A DNA stretch of 64,000 nt, from positions 1-64,000 of the forward strand of contig CAWERR010000006.1 in the NCBI GenBank assembly GCA_963811585.1, read 5' to 3'. The notes beneath the pieces are model-generated. The model was not told the DNA's origin. It worked only from the letters and a program-made list of their open reading frames with translations, and did no database searches. Positions within the stretch are counted from its first letter, which is position 1. Each line of letters begins with the position of its first letter. This document shows, piece by piece, positions 35,499-49,588 of this stretch. The stretch is from JACDHG01 sp963811585. GTDB taxonomy: Bacteria > Actinomycetota > Actinomycetes > Propionibacteriales > Nocardioidaceae. The position numbers were made by a program, and so were the translations under genes.

Positions 35499-36726
35499 GT
35501 GAACACCACCCGCACCACGACCAGCACCGGACCGGATCGTCCTCGCCTACTCCGGCGGGCTCGACACGTCCGTCGCCATCGGCTGGCTCGCCGACCAGAC
35601 CGGAGCCGAGGTGGTGGCCGTCGCCATCGACGTCGGCCAAGGCGGCGAGGACCTTGAGACGGTCCGCAAGCGCGCGCTCGGCTGCGGTGCGGTGGAGGCC
35701 GTTGTCGTGGACGCCCGAGACGAGTTCGCCGAGGACTTCTGCCTTCCGGCGCTGCGGGCGAACGCCATGTACATGGACCGCTACCCGCTCGTGTCGGCAT
35801 TGTCGCGGCCGCTGATCGCCCGGCACCTCGTGCAGGCGGCCAGCGAGTACGGCGCGACCGTCGTCAGCCACGGCTGCACCGGGAAGGGCAATGACCAGGT
35901 GCGCTTTGAGGTCGGCATCGGTGCGCTCGCACCGCATCTGTCCGTGATCGCACCCGTACGCGACTACGCCTGGACCCGCGAGAAGGCGATCGAGTACGCC
36001 GACGAGCACGAGCTCCCGATCGACGTGACCAAGAAGTCGCCGTACTCCATCGACCAGAACGTCTGGGGCCGCGCTGTGGAGACGGGCTTCCTCGAAGACA
36101 TCTGGAACGCCCCCGTCGAGGACATCTACTCCTACACCGACGACCCGGCGAAGCCGCGCGACCCCGACGAGGTCTTAATCGCGTTCGAGGACGGAGTGCC
36201 GGTCGCGATCGACGGCCAGCACGTGACGATGCTCCAGGCGATCCAACAGCTCAACGCGCGGGGCGGAGCTCAGGGGATCGGCCGGCTCGACGTCATCGAG
36301 GACCGCCTGGTCGGCATCAAGAGCCGTGAGGTCTACGAGGCACCGGGGGCGATGGTGCTGCTGGAGGCGCACCGCGAGCTGGAGAGCGTCACGGTCGAGC
36401 GGGAGCTGAACCGGTTCAAGAAGGGCGTCGAGCAGCGCTGGAGCGAGCTCGTGTACGACGGCCTCTGGTACTCGCCGCTCAAGCGGTCACTCGACACATT
36501 CGTCGATGCCTCCCAGGAGCACGTCACCGGCGAGGTCCGGCTCACCCTGCACGGTGGCAAGGCGGTCACGACCGGGCGTCGGTCGACCACGAGTCTCTAC
36601 GACTTCAACCTCGCAACGTACGACGAAGGCGACTCGTTCGACCAGTCACAAGCCCGAGGCTTCGTCGAGCTGTGGGGGCTGCCGAGCAAGATCGCTGCGC
36701 GGCGCGACCAAAAGGCCTCCTCGTGA
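35499..36726 (+). CDS. argG: Argininosuccinate synthase, one apparent frameshift near the start
   Basis: 408 residues from GTG 35499 (ribosome site CAGGAGA) if the extra G near 35529 is removed. This joins the N-terminus to DRIVLAYSGGLDTSVAIGWL, the ATP pyrophosphatase loop; an uninterrupted frame from 35611 covers the rest. SHGCTGKGNDQVRFE and KKSPYSIDQNVWGR are diagnostic. It joins citrulline and aspartate. There is a 33-base gap after argR. The single shift fits the error pattern of the neighbouring genes. Confidence 0.93.
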
Positions 36727-36760
36727 CGGACGGTGGCATCCGCCCCGGCAGGCAGGTGTG

Positions 36761-38164
36761 ATGGCTGCTGAGGGAGACGACGCGCGGCTGTGGGGCGGCA
36801 GGTTTGCCGGGGGTCCGTCTCCGGAGCTCACGGCGCTGAGCCGCTCGACCCACTTCGACTGGCGGCTGGCGTCATACGACCTCGCCGGGTCGAGAGCTCA
36901 CGCCCGAGTGCTCGCGGCCGCCGGGTTGCTGAGCGGAGACGACCTCGACAAGCTGCTCGCCGGCATCGACCGACTTGATTCGGCGGTCAGGTCAGGAGCG
37001 TTCGTGGCCGTGCCCGACGACGAGGACGTGCACACTGCTCTCGAGCGGGGGCTCGTCGAGATGGTCGGAACGGAGCTCGGCGGACGCCTCCGGGCGGGGC
37101 GCTCCCGCAACGACCAGATAGCCACTCTTCTCCGCGTCTACCTGCGCGACCACGCGCGCCAGATCCAGTCGCTGCTGCACGACCTCGGGACCGCGCTCGC
37201 CGACCAGGCCGAAGCACATCTCGCAGACCCGATGCCAGGCCGCACCCACATGCAGCACGCGCAGCCCATCACGCTCGGGCACCACCTGCTGGCGCATGCC
37301 TGGCCACTTGTGCGTGACCGCGCCCGGTTGCGCGACTGGGACGACCGGGTGGCGGCCGACTCGCCGTACGGCTCCGGGGCGCTCGCAGGCTCGACGCTCG
37401 GTCTCGACCCCCTCCAGGTGGCACACGAGCTCGGCTTCACGGGCTCGACCGCCAACAGCCTTGACGGCACGGCATCGCGCGACTTCGTGGCCGAGTTCGC
37501 GTTCGTCACTGCCATGGTCGGAGTCGACCTGTCGCGGATCGCCGAGGACGTGATCGTGTGGGTGACCCGAGAGTTCGGGTTCGCGTCCCTCGACGACGGC
37601 TACTCGACGGGCTCGAGCATCATGCCGCAGAAGAAGAACCCCGACATCGCCGAGCTGGCTCGCGGCAAGGCCGGCCGGCTCATCGGCAACCTCACCGGGC
37701 TGCTGGCCACGCTCAAGGCGCAGCCGCTCGCCTACAACCGCGACCTACAAGAGGACAAGGAGCCGGTCTTCGACTCCATCGACACGCTCGAGGTGCTGCT
37801 GCCCGCCTTCACCGGCATGGTGCGGACGCTGACGTTCGACACCGCCCGGATGGCCGAGCTGGCACCACAGGGCTTCTCACTCGCCACCGACGTGGCCGAG
37901 TGGCTGGTGCGGGAGGGCGTCCCGTTCGCGACTGCCCACGACGTCGCCGGCGCCTGCGTACGTCGGTGCGAGGAGCTCGGGATCGAGCTGCACCAGCTGT
38001 CGAACGACGACCTGGCCGCCATCTCGCCCCATCTCCGGCCGGTCGTGCGTGACGTGCTGACGGTGTCGGGGTCGCTCGCGGCCCGTGACTCCCGGGGAGG
38101 TACGGCGCCTGACCGGGTCGCCGAGCAGCTCGGCGAGCTGCGCGCAGCCCTCGGCACCCCCTGA
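36761..38164 (+). CDS. argH: Argininosuccinate lyase
   Basis: 467 residues from ATG 36761. Starts LWGGRFAGGPSPE; contains the fumarase-superfamily signature GSSIMPQKKNPD, THMQHAQPITLGHH and the EDVHTALE region. It splits argininosuccinate into arginine and fumarate, ending the pathway. The frame is intact. It closes the arg operon; a half palindromic repeat lies 7 bases after the stop. Confidence 0.96.
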   Translation: MAAEGDDARLWGGRFAGGPSPELTALSRSTHFDWRLASYDLAGSRAHARVLAAAGLLSGDDLDKLLAGIDRLDSAVRSGAFVAVPDDEDVHTALERGLVEMVGTELGGRLRAGRSRNDQIATLLRVYLRDHARQIQSLLHDLGTALADQAEAHLADPMPGRTHMQHAQPITLGHHLLAHAWPLVRDRARLRDWDDRVAADSPYGSGALAGSTLGLDPLQVAHELGFTGSTANSLDGTASRDFVAEFAFVTAMVGVDLSRIAEDVIVWVTREFGFASLDDGYSTGSSIMPQKKNPDIAELARGKAGRLIGNLTGLLATLKAQPLAYNRDLQEDKEPVFDSIDTLEVLLPAFTGMVRTLTFDTARMAELAPQGFSLATDVAEWLVREGVPFATAHDVAGACVRRCEELGIELHQLSNDDLAAISPHLRPVVRDVLTVSGSLAARDSRGGTAPDRVAEQLGELRAALGTP

Positions 38165-38171
38165 TATCGGG

Positions 38172-38186
38172 TCTCGACAAGCTCGA
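38172..38186. repeat. Half copy of the palindromic REP-like element after argH
   Basis: TCTCGACAAGCTCGA, identical to the right arm of the full copies. It lies between the convergent argH and glycosylase genes. Confidence 0.75.
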
Positions 38187-38207
38187 CCGCCGGTGGTGGT
38201 CCGCTGA

Positions 38208-38810
38208 TCAAACGCGGGCGGCGCGAGGACTGCGCTTGTAGGCGGACACCGTCTCGTCGCCGGTCACCCAGAACCGCCAGGGCACGTCCGCGGCCAGGCT
38301 GACACCGACGCGCGGCCCGGTCGACACCGCATCCGGACGGCCGCCAGGCGTCAACGCGACGGCAGTGCCGTCGACGAGGTCCGTCCCATCATGGTCGCGC
38401 CCGATTCCCAGGGCCTGCGTGAGGCACGCCGGGCCGCGGGCTAGGGCCCGGTCGGTGACTCGCGGTCCGCGCCGCACCCGGGCAAGGTCGACCCCATCCA
38501 CCACCCGTCCAGCGCGAAGCAGCACCGCGGACGCGGTCCCGTCGACGCCGACGACGACGTTGGCGCACCAATGCATGCCGTAGCTGAAATAGACGTAGAG
38601 CGCCCCGGGCGGCCCGAACATCACGCCGTTGCGTGGTGTGCGTCCTCGGGCGGCATGCGACGCGGGATCGGCCTCGCCGTCATACGCCTCGACCTCCGTC
38701 AGCTCGACGGTCACCGGCCCCTCAGGCGATGCGTGAGTCAGCGTCCAGCCGAGCAGCTCAGGAGCAAGCTCCGGCGCCGGCCTTGCCAAGAGTGCCCGTA
38801 CGTCGCTCAC
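38208..38810 (-). CDS. 3-methyladenine DNA glycosylase (AAG/MPG family)
   Basis: 200 residues. The family motifs are clear: ELLGWTLTH, VELTEVEAYDGEADPASHA, the RTPRNGVMFGPPGALYVYFSYGMH block and the C-terminal GPRVGVS. It removes alkylated purines from DNA as the first step of base excision repair. Length is typical. It is convergent with argH and divergent from the hemerythrin-like gene (65-base gap). Confidence 0.93.
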   Translation of the reverse strand: MSDVRALLARPAPELAPELLGWTLTHASPEGPVTVELTEVEAYDGEADPASHAARGRTPRNGVMFGPPGALYVYFSYGMHWCANVVVGVDGTASAVLLRAGRVVDGVDLARVRRGPRVTDRALARGPACLTQALGIGRDHDGTDLVDGTAVALTPGGRPDAVSTGPRVGVSLAADVPWRFWVTGDETVSAYKRSPRAARV

Positions 38811-38875
38811 GTCCGCGATTGTCTCGTGGTCGGACGGCCTGCCTCTACCTGGTCCGCCTTGGCTACCCTGACGTG

Positions 38876-39391
38876 ATGACCACCGACCTGCGACGCCCGA
38901 CTGACGGCGACGTCGTCGAGCTGATCCTCGCCGACCACCGAACCTTTGAGGACCTGCTCCGCGAGCTGCGCGACGTCACGTCTGACCGGCGATCCGTGCT
39001 GGCCAGGCTCTCGGAGCTCCTCGTGGCTCACGGCGAGGCCGAGGAGAGCCAGGTCTATCCCTCGCTTGAGAAGAAGGACGCGATCGACGAGGACGAGGCC
39101 GAGCACGGCGAGAAGGAGCACGACGAGGGCTACCGGACCCTGCTGCCGCTGCTCGAGGCCGACGACGTCACGTCTGACGAGTTCAGCGAGGCCATCCACG
39201 AATTCAGCGAGACTTTGTTGCACCACCTCGACGAGGAGGAGCGCGAGATCCTCAACCCCGCACGCCTTCGCGTCAGCGACGCTGACCGGGCGCGACTGGG
39301 TGCGGCCTGGGCCGACGAGCGCAACCGCCTGCTGGACGCAGGCTGCGGCAGCCTCGACGACGTACGCCGACTTGTGCAGGGAGCGTCGTGA
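38876..39391 (+). CDS. Hemerythrin-like HHE domain protein
   Basis: 171 residues from ATG 38876. Iron-ligand His/Glu residues of the HHE fold are placed as expected: LILADHRTFEDLL, LLVAHGEAEESQVYP, EHGEKEHDEGYR and LLHHLDEEEREILNP. Such proteins bind a di-iron centre and have been linked to oxygen, nitric oxide or iron sensing; the role here is unknown. A -10-like TACCCT at 38864-38869 sits 6 bases before the start, so the transcript may be leaderless. The stop overlaps the tyrS start. Confidence 0.85.
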   Translation: MTTDLRRPTDGDVVELILADHRTFEDLLRELRDVTSDRRSVLARLSELLVAHGEAEESQVYPSLEKKDAIDEDEAEHGEKEHDEGYRTLLPLLEADDVTSDEFSEAIHEFSETLLHHLDEEEREILNPARLRVSDADRARLGAAWADERNRLLDAGCGSLDDVRRLVQGAS

Positions 39392-40653
39392 CCGCACACG
39401 TCCTCGACGACCTCGCCTGGCGCGGCCTGATCGCGAACTCGACGGATCTCGACGCGTTGCGGGCGGAGATGTCTGAGAGCCCGATCCGGTTCTACGTCGG
39501 GTTCGATCCGACTGCCCCGAGCCTGCACATGGGCAACCTGATGCAGGTGGTGACGGCACGACGGCTGCAAGACGCGGGACACATCCCGTTCGTGCTGGTC
39601 GGAGGCGCCACCGGTTTGATCGGCGACCCCAAGGACTCGGGGGAGCGGACCCTCAACTCGCTCGACGTAGTCCGGAGCTGGGTCGATCGGGTACGCCGCC
39701 AGGTGGAGCCGTACTTCTCCTTCGAGGGTGACAACGCCGCCACCATGGTCGACAACTACGACTGGACGGCGAGCCTGTCGACTATCGACTTCCTCCGCGA
39801 CATCGGCAAGCACTTCCCTGTCAACCGGATGCTCGGTCGCGACGTCGTGCGTAGCCGCCTCGAGGACGGCATGTCCTACACGGAGTTCAGCTACGTCCTG
39901 CTGCAGTCGATGGACTACCTCAACCTCTTCCGTGACTTCGGCGTCCGGCTCCAGACCGGTGGCAGCGACCAGTGGGGCAATATCACCGGCGGCGTCGAGC
40001 TCGTCCGCCGTGTCGAGGGGCAGCGTGTGCACGCCATCGCCACGCCCCTGGTGACGGATGCCGAGGGAGTCAAGTACGGCAAGACGGAGAAGGGCGCCCT
40101 CTGGCTCGACAAGGAGATGATGTCGCCCTATGAGTTCCACCAGTTCTGGTTGAACGTCGACGACAACTTGGTCACATCGATGCTCAAGTACTTCACGTTC
40201 CGCAGCCACGACGAGATCGATGACCTCGAGAAGCAGACCGCGCAGACACCGCAGTTGCGCGTCGCCCAGAAGGCGTTGGCCGACGACGTCACGTCACTGG
40301 TGCATGGAGCCGAGGAGACGCAGCGAGCACGGGATGCTGCTGCTGCCTTGTTCGGAGGGGGCGATCTTCGCACCCTTGACCAAGCGACCCTGAACGCGGC
40401 CCTGCGCGAAACGCCTCATGTCGAGGTCGGCGCCGATGGCGACCTCCCGACGTACGTCGACCTGCTCGTCCAGACCGGACTGGCCGCCAGCAAGGGTGCA
40501 GCCCGGAGGACGACCACCGAGGGCGGCGTCTACGCGAACAACACCCGCGTCACCGACCCGGAAGCGCGGCCGTCGACCGACGACCTGCTGGCCGGCGGCT
40601 GGCTGCTTCTCCGCAAGGGGAAGCGCAACCTCGCCGGAGTCAAGGTCGGCTGA
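39388..40653 (+). CDS. tyrS: Tyrosine-tRNA ligase
   Basis: 421 residues from GTG 39388 (GTGA overlap with the hemerythrin-like gene). Class I signatures: PSLHMGNL as the HIGH motif and KYGKTEKGALW as the KMSKS-like motif. The tyrosine pocket FYVGFDPTAPSLH and SYVLLQSMDYL are present, and a C-terminal S4 domain (VDLLVQTGLAASKGAARR) binds tRNA. The frame is intact. It is the last gene before the rRNA operon. Confidence 0.96.
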   Translation: MTAHVLDDLAWRGLIANSTDLDALRAEMSESPIRFYVGFDPTAPSLHMGNLMQVVTARRLQDAGHIPFVLVGGATGLIGDPKDSGERTLNSLDVVRSWVDRVRRQVEPYFSFEGDNAATMVDNYDWTASLSTIDFLRDIGKHFPVNRMLGRDVVRSRLEDGMSYTEFSYVLLQSMDYLNLFRDFGVRLQTGGSDQWGNITGGVELVRRVEGQRVHAIATPLVTDAEGVKYGKTEKGALWLDKEMMSPYEFHQFWLNVDDNLVTSMLKYFTFRSHDEIDDLEKQTAQTPQLRVAQKALADDVTSLVHGAEETQRARDAAAALFGGGDLRTLDQATLNAALRETPHVEVGADGDLPTYVDLLVQTGLAASKGAARRTTTEGGVYANNTRVTDPEARPSTDDLLAGGWLLLRKGKRNLAGVKVG

Positions 40654-40674
40654 CGACGCCCTCCGCTGACCCCT

Positions 40675-40722
40675 TTGCGTCCGTAGAACTGGTCGCTATG
40701 GCGCTCGCGGGCACGGACGTAA
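40675..40722. repeat. 48-bp palindromic element, copy C
   Basis: Ends are TTGCGTCCGT and ACGGACGTAA; the core is TGGTCGCTATGGCGCTCG. It starts 21 bases behind the tyrS stop and is the reference copy for the family. Confidence 0.85.
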
Positions 40723-40864
40723 GGATATTGCTGCGAATGACAGTCTTGTGCTTCGCGGTCTCGGTGGCGGAGGCCGAGTTCGCCCACCTGAGCGCTCCCG
40801 CCACGAGGATCCAGAGCGGTGACCTGGCACTTCACCATTGTGACCGGCGCCACACAACGGCGAT

Positions 40865-40893
40865 TTGACCGAACCGGGCCACCTCCGTAATGT
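40865..40893 (+). promoter_or_regulatory. rRNA operon promoter P1
   Basis: TTGACC (40865-40870), 17-base spacer, TAATGT (40888-40893). It matches the main sigma factor consensus well, about 465 bases before the 16S gene. Confidence 0.65.
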
Positions 40894-41055
40894 TCCCTCT
40901 TGCTCGCCGGACAGCGACGGGACGCAAGACCTCTCAGGACACTCGGGAGATCGGGCGGCCGGCACCAGCGACAACCCACCGACGGACCTCGATTGAGGCG
41001 GCGAAACGGCTGCTCAGAGCGGTCGTCGGGGCGGGTTTCTGCACCCGGAAGGAAT

Positions 41056-41084
41056 TTGACGGCCCCTCCGAGTTCCGGTAAGTT
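41056..41084 (+). promoter_or_regulatory. rRNA operon promoter P2
   Basis: TTGACG (41056-41061), 17-base spacer, TAAGTT (41079-41084). It lies about 275 bases before the 16S gene and downstream of P1, a tandem arrangement usual for rRNA operons. Confidence 0.65.
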
Positions 41085-41358
41085 AGAGCGAGTTGCCCCC
41101 GACCTCGGCCGAGAGGCCTGGCGACGGTGTGCGCACGATCCTTGAGAACTCAACAGTGTGCCAAAAGTCGACGACGAATTAATTAACGCCCCGTCGGCAG
41201 GTGCGAGTCGGCTGCGAGCTGGCTCGCAGTTCTGTCAGACGGTTCCTTTGGTAAGACAAAGTCTTCTCGATCTTCCGGACGTAGGAGCAACTCTTGCCGG
41301 GATACTCCAATGATCTGATGCGCGGCCGTCCTCGGACGGCCGACGTGTCAACAGAATT

Positions 41359-46367
<5,009 letters not shown>

Positions 46368-46480
46368 TCACACAATTCTTTGTTCTTTGTTCGCGTCCAC
46401 TGTGCGGTTCCCGAGATACGGTCGGGTCCGGTTTGAGTAGCTCTTCGATGAGCGGCTCCCGCCGGCCATATCTCAATAGA

Positions 46481-46597
46481 GTTTCGGCGACCATGGCGAA
46501 GGGGAAACACCCGGCTCCATTCCGAACCCGGAAGTTAAGCCCTTCAGCGCCGATGGTACTGCACGCGGGAGCGTGTGGGAGAGTAGGACGTCGCCGG
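46481..46597 (+). rRNA. rrf: 5S ribosomal RNA
   Basis: About 117 bases from GTTTCGGCGACCATGGCG to GTCGCCGGAC; the ends pair (GGCGAC with GTCGCC) as the 5S terminal stem. The internal CCGAACCCGGAAGTTAAG segment is diagnostic. Confidence 0.96.
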
Positions 46598-46608
46598 ACA
46601 TTCTTTCG

Positions 46609-46645
46609 TTGAGGGCCGCCTGCAAAGGCGGCCCTCAACGCTTTT
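46609..46645 (+). terminator. Strong Rho-independent-type terminator of the rRNA operon
   Basis: A perfect 13-bp stem, TTGAGGGCCGCCT (46609-46621) with AGGCGGCCCTCAA (46626-46638), has a GCAA loop and is followed by CGCTTTT. It lies 11 bases after the 5S gene. Confidence 0.88.
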
Positions 46646-46696
46646 CTGCGTACTGTGGCCGTCGAGTGCAATCCAGTCCGAGGAAGGATCGACGTC

Positions 46697-47725
46697 GTGG
46701 CGACGACGAGGCAGACCGAAGCCAGCGCCGTCGAAGCACGGCGACCGCGATGGCAGCTCGGCGATCCGGCGACCGACAAGTCGAGCGTCCGCGCGCGGCA
46801 GCGGCACAGCTCGGCAGGACCGGCTGCTCCGGCGAGCACGCCGCTCGCAAGGCGGCGCGATCGCGGCGCTCCGAGCGCGCGCGGCGACGCGTCGCCGGAC
46901 GCGCCGCCGCGCGACCGGAGCAAGGACCGCACGCCGCAGCACCGCCGGGCAGTGGCGCCGAGACGAACTGCCCGACGCACGAGCGCACCGCAGTCCAGGC
47001 CGAGTACGACGGTCCGCCGATTCCCGACGACATCACCGGCAACGAGCTCGACCGGGTCGTCAACAATCAGCTGAAGTCGCTGCCGGAGAAGCTCGCCGCC
47101 CGCGTCGCCCGGCACCTGGTGGCGGCGGCGCGGCTGCTCGACAGCCGACCCCGAGACGGCCTACCAGCACACCGTGGCCGCGCGTGCCCGCGCTGCGCGG
47201 GTCGCGATCGTCCGCGAGGCGTGCGGCGAGGCGGCCTACGCCGCGGGCCGGTTCAAGGATGCGCTGACCGAGTTCAAGGCGGCCCGCCGGATGAGCGGCA
47301 ACGCGCATGTACCTGCCGATGATGGCCGACTGCGAGCGCGCGCTCGGCCGCCCCGAGCGTGCCCTGGCGCTGGCCAAGGATCCGGCGGTGATCGACCTCG
47401 ACGAGGCCGGGCAGATCGAGATGAAGATCGTCGAGTCGGGCGCGCGCCGCGACCTCGGCGACATCGGCGGCAGCCGATCCGCACCCTCGAAGGCCGCGAG
47501 CTGCGCAGCCGGTCGCGGGCGTCTGGGTGCCGCGACTGCGCTACGCGTATGCCGACGCGCTGCTGGCCGACGGGCAGACCCGACGCGGCGCGTGAGTGGT
47601 TCGAGCGGGCGGCCGGCGTCGACGCCGAGGGCTACACCGACGCTGCGGAGCGGCTCGCCGAGCTCGAGGGAAGCACCGTCATCGACACCGTCGACGGAGA
47701 CGACGAAGACGACGACGGTTCCTGA
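46697..47725 (+). pseudogene. Tetratricopeptide-repeat protein, frame broken several times
   Basis: Joining frames across extra bases near 47146, 47306, 47469, 47476 and 47581 (plus one shift of opposite sense near 47520) gives a TPR protein. Segments in order are SLPEKLAARVARHLVAAARLLDS, AARVAIVREACGEAAYAAG, YLPMMADCERALGRPERALAL, IEMKIVESGARRDLGDIG, WVPRLRYAYADALLADG and AAREWFERAAGVDAEGYTDA, with an acidic DGDDEDDDGS tail. The N-terminal third is Arg-rich low-complexity sequence and its frame is uncertain; the start GTG 46697 is a guess from the ribosome site AGGAAGG. Homologues sit between tyrS and the NagD-like gene in related bacteria. Role unknown. Confidence 0.7.
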
Positions 47726-47887
47726 CGGGTCTCCCGCACCCGCGGCCTCATCCACAGGCGCGGAGCCGGTCCCGGCGTGTCCACAGCTGTGGCCGCAGGG
47801 ATCGTCTTGGGGCGGGTCAGGCGGCGACGCTTGGGCTACTCAGTCTCGAATCCAATCGAGCGAGGAGCACAGCGAGGAAGGACCGCC

Positions 47888-48288
47888 ATGCCCCGTCGCA
47901 CCGCCACCCCGGCCACCGAGGCCGATGACGCGAATGAAGACGCTGGTGTTGCGCCGGCGTCGATCAACGAGGTGATGCTCGTCGGCCGGGTGGCGGCACC
48001 ACCCGAAGAGCGCGAGCTGCCCAGCGGCGACTCGCTCGATGACCGCCCGCATGATCGTCGACCGCGACGCGGCAAGTCGGGGGCGTTCCTAGCAGCGCGT
48101 CGACACGATCGACTGCGTCGCCTGGCTCTCGAAGGTCCAGCGCTCGATGCGCACGCTGGACCGCGGGGGAGTACGTCGAGGTGGCTGGAGCGATCCGTCG
48201 GCGGTTCTTCCGTGGCACGAGCGGACCGGTGAGCAGGGTCGAGGTCGAGATCCGCCGGACCCGTCGCGTCCGGACGAGCGACGGCTGA
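47888..48288 (+). pseudogene. SSB-like OB-fold protein, frame broken
   Basis: ATG 47888 gives an N-terminus ending in INEVMLVGRVAAPPEERELPSGD. Removing G 48038 continues with MTARMIVDRD, then an in-frame TAG (48090-48092), then QRVDTIDCVAWLSKVQRSMR. Removing one G of 48165-48169 gives EYVEVAGAIRRRFFRG and SRVEVEIRRTRRV up to TGA 48286. The pattern is that of a single-strand DNA-binding OB fold of about 132 residues, shorter than the main SSB and without the acidic C-terminal tip. The TAG could be one more sequence error. Confidence 0.65.
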
Positions 48289-48308
48289 CGGCTCGCGGCG
48301 TGACCTGG

Positions 48309-49546
48309 CTAGAGCTCGTCGGCGAAGCTGCGCATCACCAGCCCGTCCGCGGTTTGGGGCCGAACGAGGTGGACTTGCGCGGCATGATCTTGCCGGCCCG
48401 AGCGACGTCCATCACCTCGGCGACCGACGGCGGGTGCAGGAGCACGGCGACTCCGCGTCCTGATGGGCGTTGCGCACCGTCTGCTCACGGTGTGGTGGTA
48501 GCCGACCCGGTCCTCGCTCACACCCCACGCCGGGAACAGCCGGTCGTGCAGCAGCTCGGCGTCGCTGACGACCGGATCGCGCGGCTGGTCCTGCGAGACG
48601 ATGACGTAGTCCCGGTCGTCCGCGACGACGATGTGGCCGGCGCGGCGGCGGCGGCGGAGTCCGCCGCGCTACAGGCACGGGGTCGGAGATCTCGACGCCT
48701 GGCGGCAGGCCGATGGCGTCCAGCGCGCAGCTCGGAGATGCTGCGGTGGATCGCGCCCAGCTGCAGCGGCCACTGCGACTGGTCGATGAGCAGGGCCAGC
48801 CCGCGGTCCCACGGGCCCTCGCCCGTCGCCGATCGAGCGGTGCCGGCGTCGGAGCTGAAGATAGGTCGCGTAGCGGTGGTGACCGTCGGCGATCAGGGCC
48901 TGATGCGGGGCGAGCGCTCGCCGGATCTCGCGGATGTCCTCGGGATCGTCGATGGCCCACAGCCGGTGGTAGGTGCCGTCGACGGCACTCACATCGATCA
49001 GCGGATCGCGCTCCCTGGCCTGGTCGATCACCTCGGCTGGTGCCGCCGCCGCCGTCGTACACGCAGCAGGATCGGCTCGAGGTTCGCCTCGCGGCGGTCA
49101 TCATCGCCAGTCGGTCGGCGACGATCTCCGGGATCACGTCCTCGTGGGGCAGCACGACATGCTGGTCGCGTTCGCGGAGCTCCAGCGCCCCGACCAGCCC
49201 GCACACCTGGGTTTCCGCGTCGCCGTACTCGTAGACGTACAGAGCCCGGCTCTTCGTCGGTGATGACGATCCGCTGTTTGCGCCACCGGTCGCAGCAGGT
49301 GGGCCGCCCGCGCGTAGGGATCGTCGCCGAGCGCACCGGGTCGCTCACCATCCGCGGCAGGATCAGCCGGACGATGTTGCGCGGGTGCTCGTTGAGCAGC
49401 GTGTCGATCATCGGTCGGTCCATGACGTCGTACGGCGGCGACGTCACCTCGCCGATATCGCCCACCAGGTCCGCGTTGTAGCGCATCGCCGGAAACGGGC
49501 GCAGTCGCAGCTTGGGTGTTGGCGTCGTGTCATGCTGGCTGGCCAC
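48309..49546 (-). pseudogene. DUF1015 family protein, frame broken many times
   Basis: The gene reads from GTG 49546 leftwards. In different frames, in order: LRLRPFPAMRYNADLVGDIGE, SPPYDVMDRPMIDTLLNEHP, WRKQRIVITDEEP, VCGLVGALELRERDQHVVLP, PEIVADRLAMMTAA, RDPLIDVSAVDGTYHRLWAI, ALIADGHHRYATYLQLRRRH, and a C-terminal end GLVMRSFADEL. The GHHRYAT motif and the N-terminal block are diagnostic for DUF1015. The intact protein would be about 410 residues. The function of the family is not settled. It is divergent from the NagD-like gene (42 bases). Confidence 0.75.
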
Positions 49547-49588
49547 GCTGCATCGTACGACCACCACCTCTTTCGGAAGGACGCCGAC

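Larger units (their letters stand above)
40723..41358 (+). promoter_or_regulatory. rRNA operon promoter and leader region
   Basis: About 640 bases with no convincing gene. It holds two good promoters (listed separately) and a leader with CTTGAGAACTCAACAGTG near 41142-41159. That motif recurs partly in the 16S-23S spacer as CTTGAGAACTGCATAGTG (from about 43192), resembling actinobacterial rRNA antitermination or processing sites. Confidence 0.65.

Noticed and set aside
34017..35540. Programmed frameshifting in argF, argR and argG
   Set aside because: Eight shifts in 1.2 kb without slippery sites, and similar clusters in unrelated genes, point to sequence error.
35609..36726. argG starting at 35611 inside the frame
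   Set aside because: That start removes the ATP-binding YSGGLDTS loop, which is encoded just upstream in the same frame.
40890..41145. Small protein genes upstream of the rRNA operon
   Set aside because: Short frames without ribosome sites or recognisable sequence, lying across the rRNA promoters.
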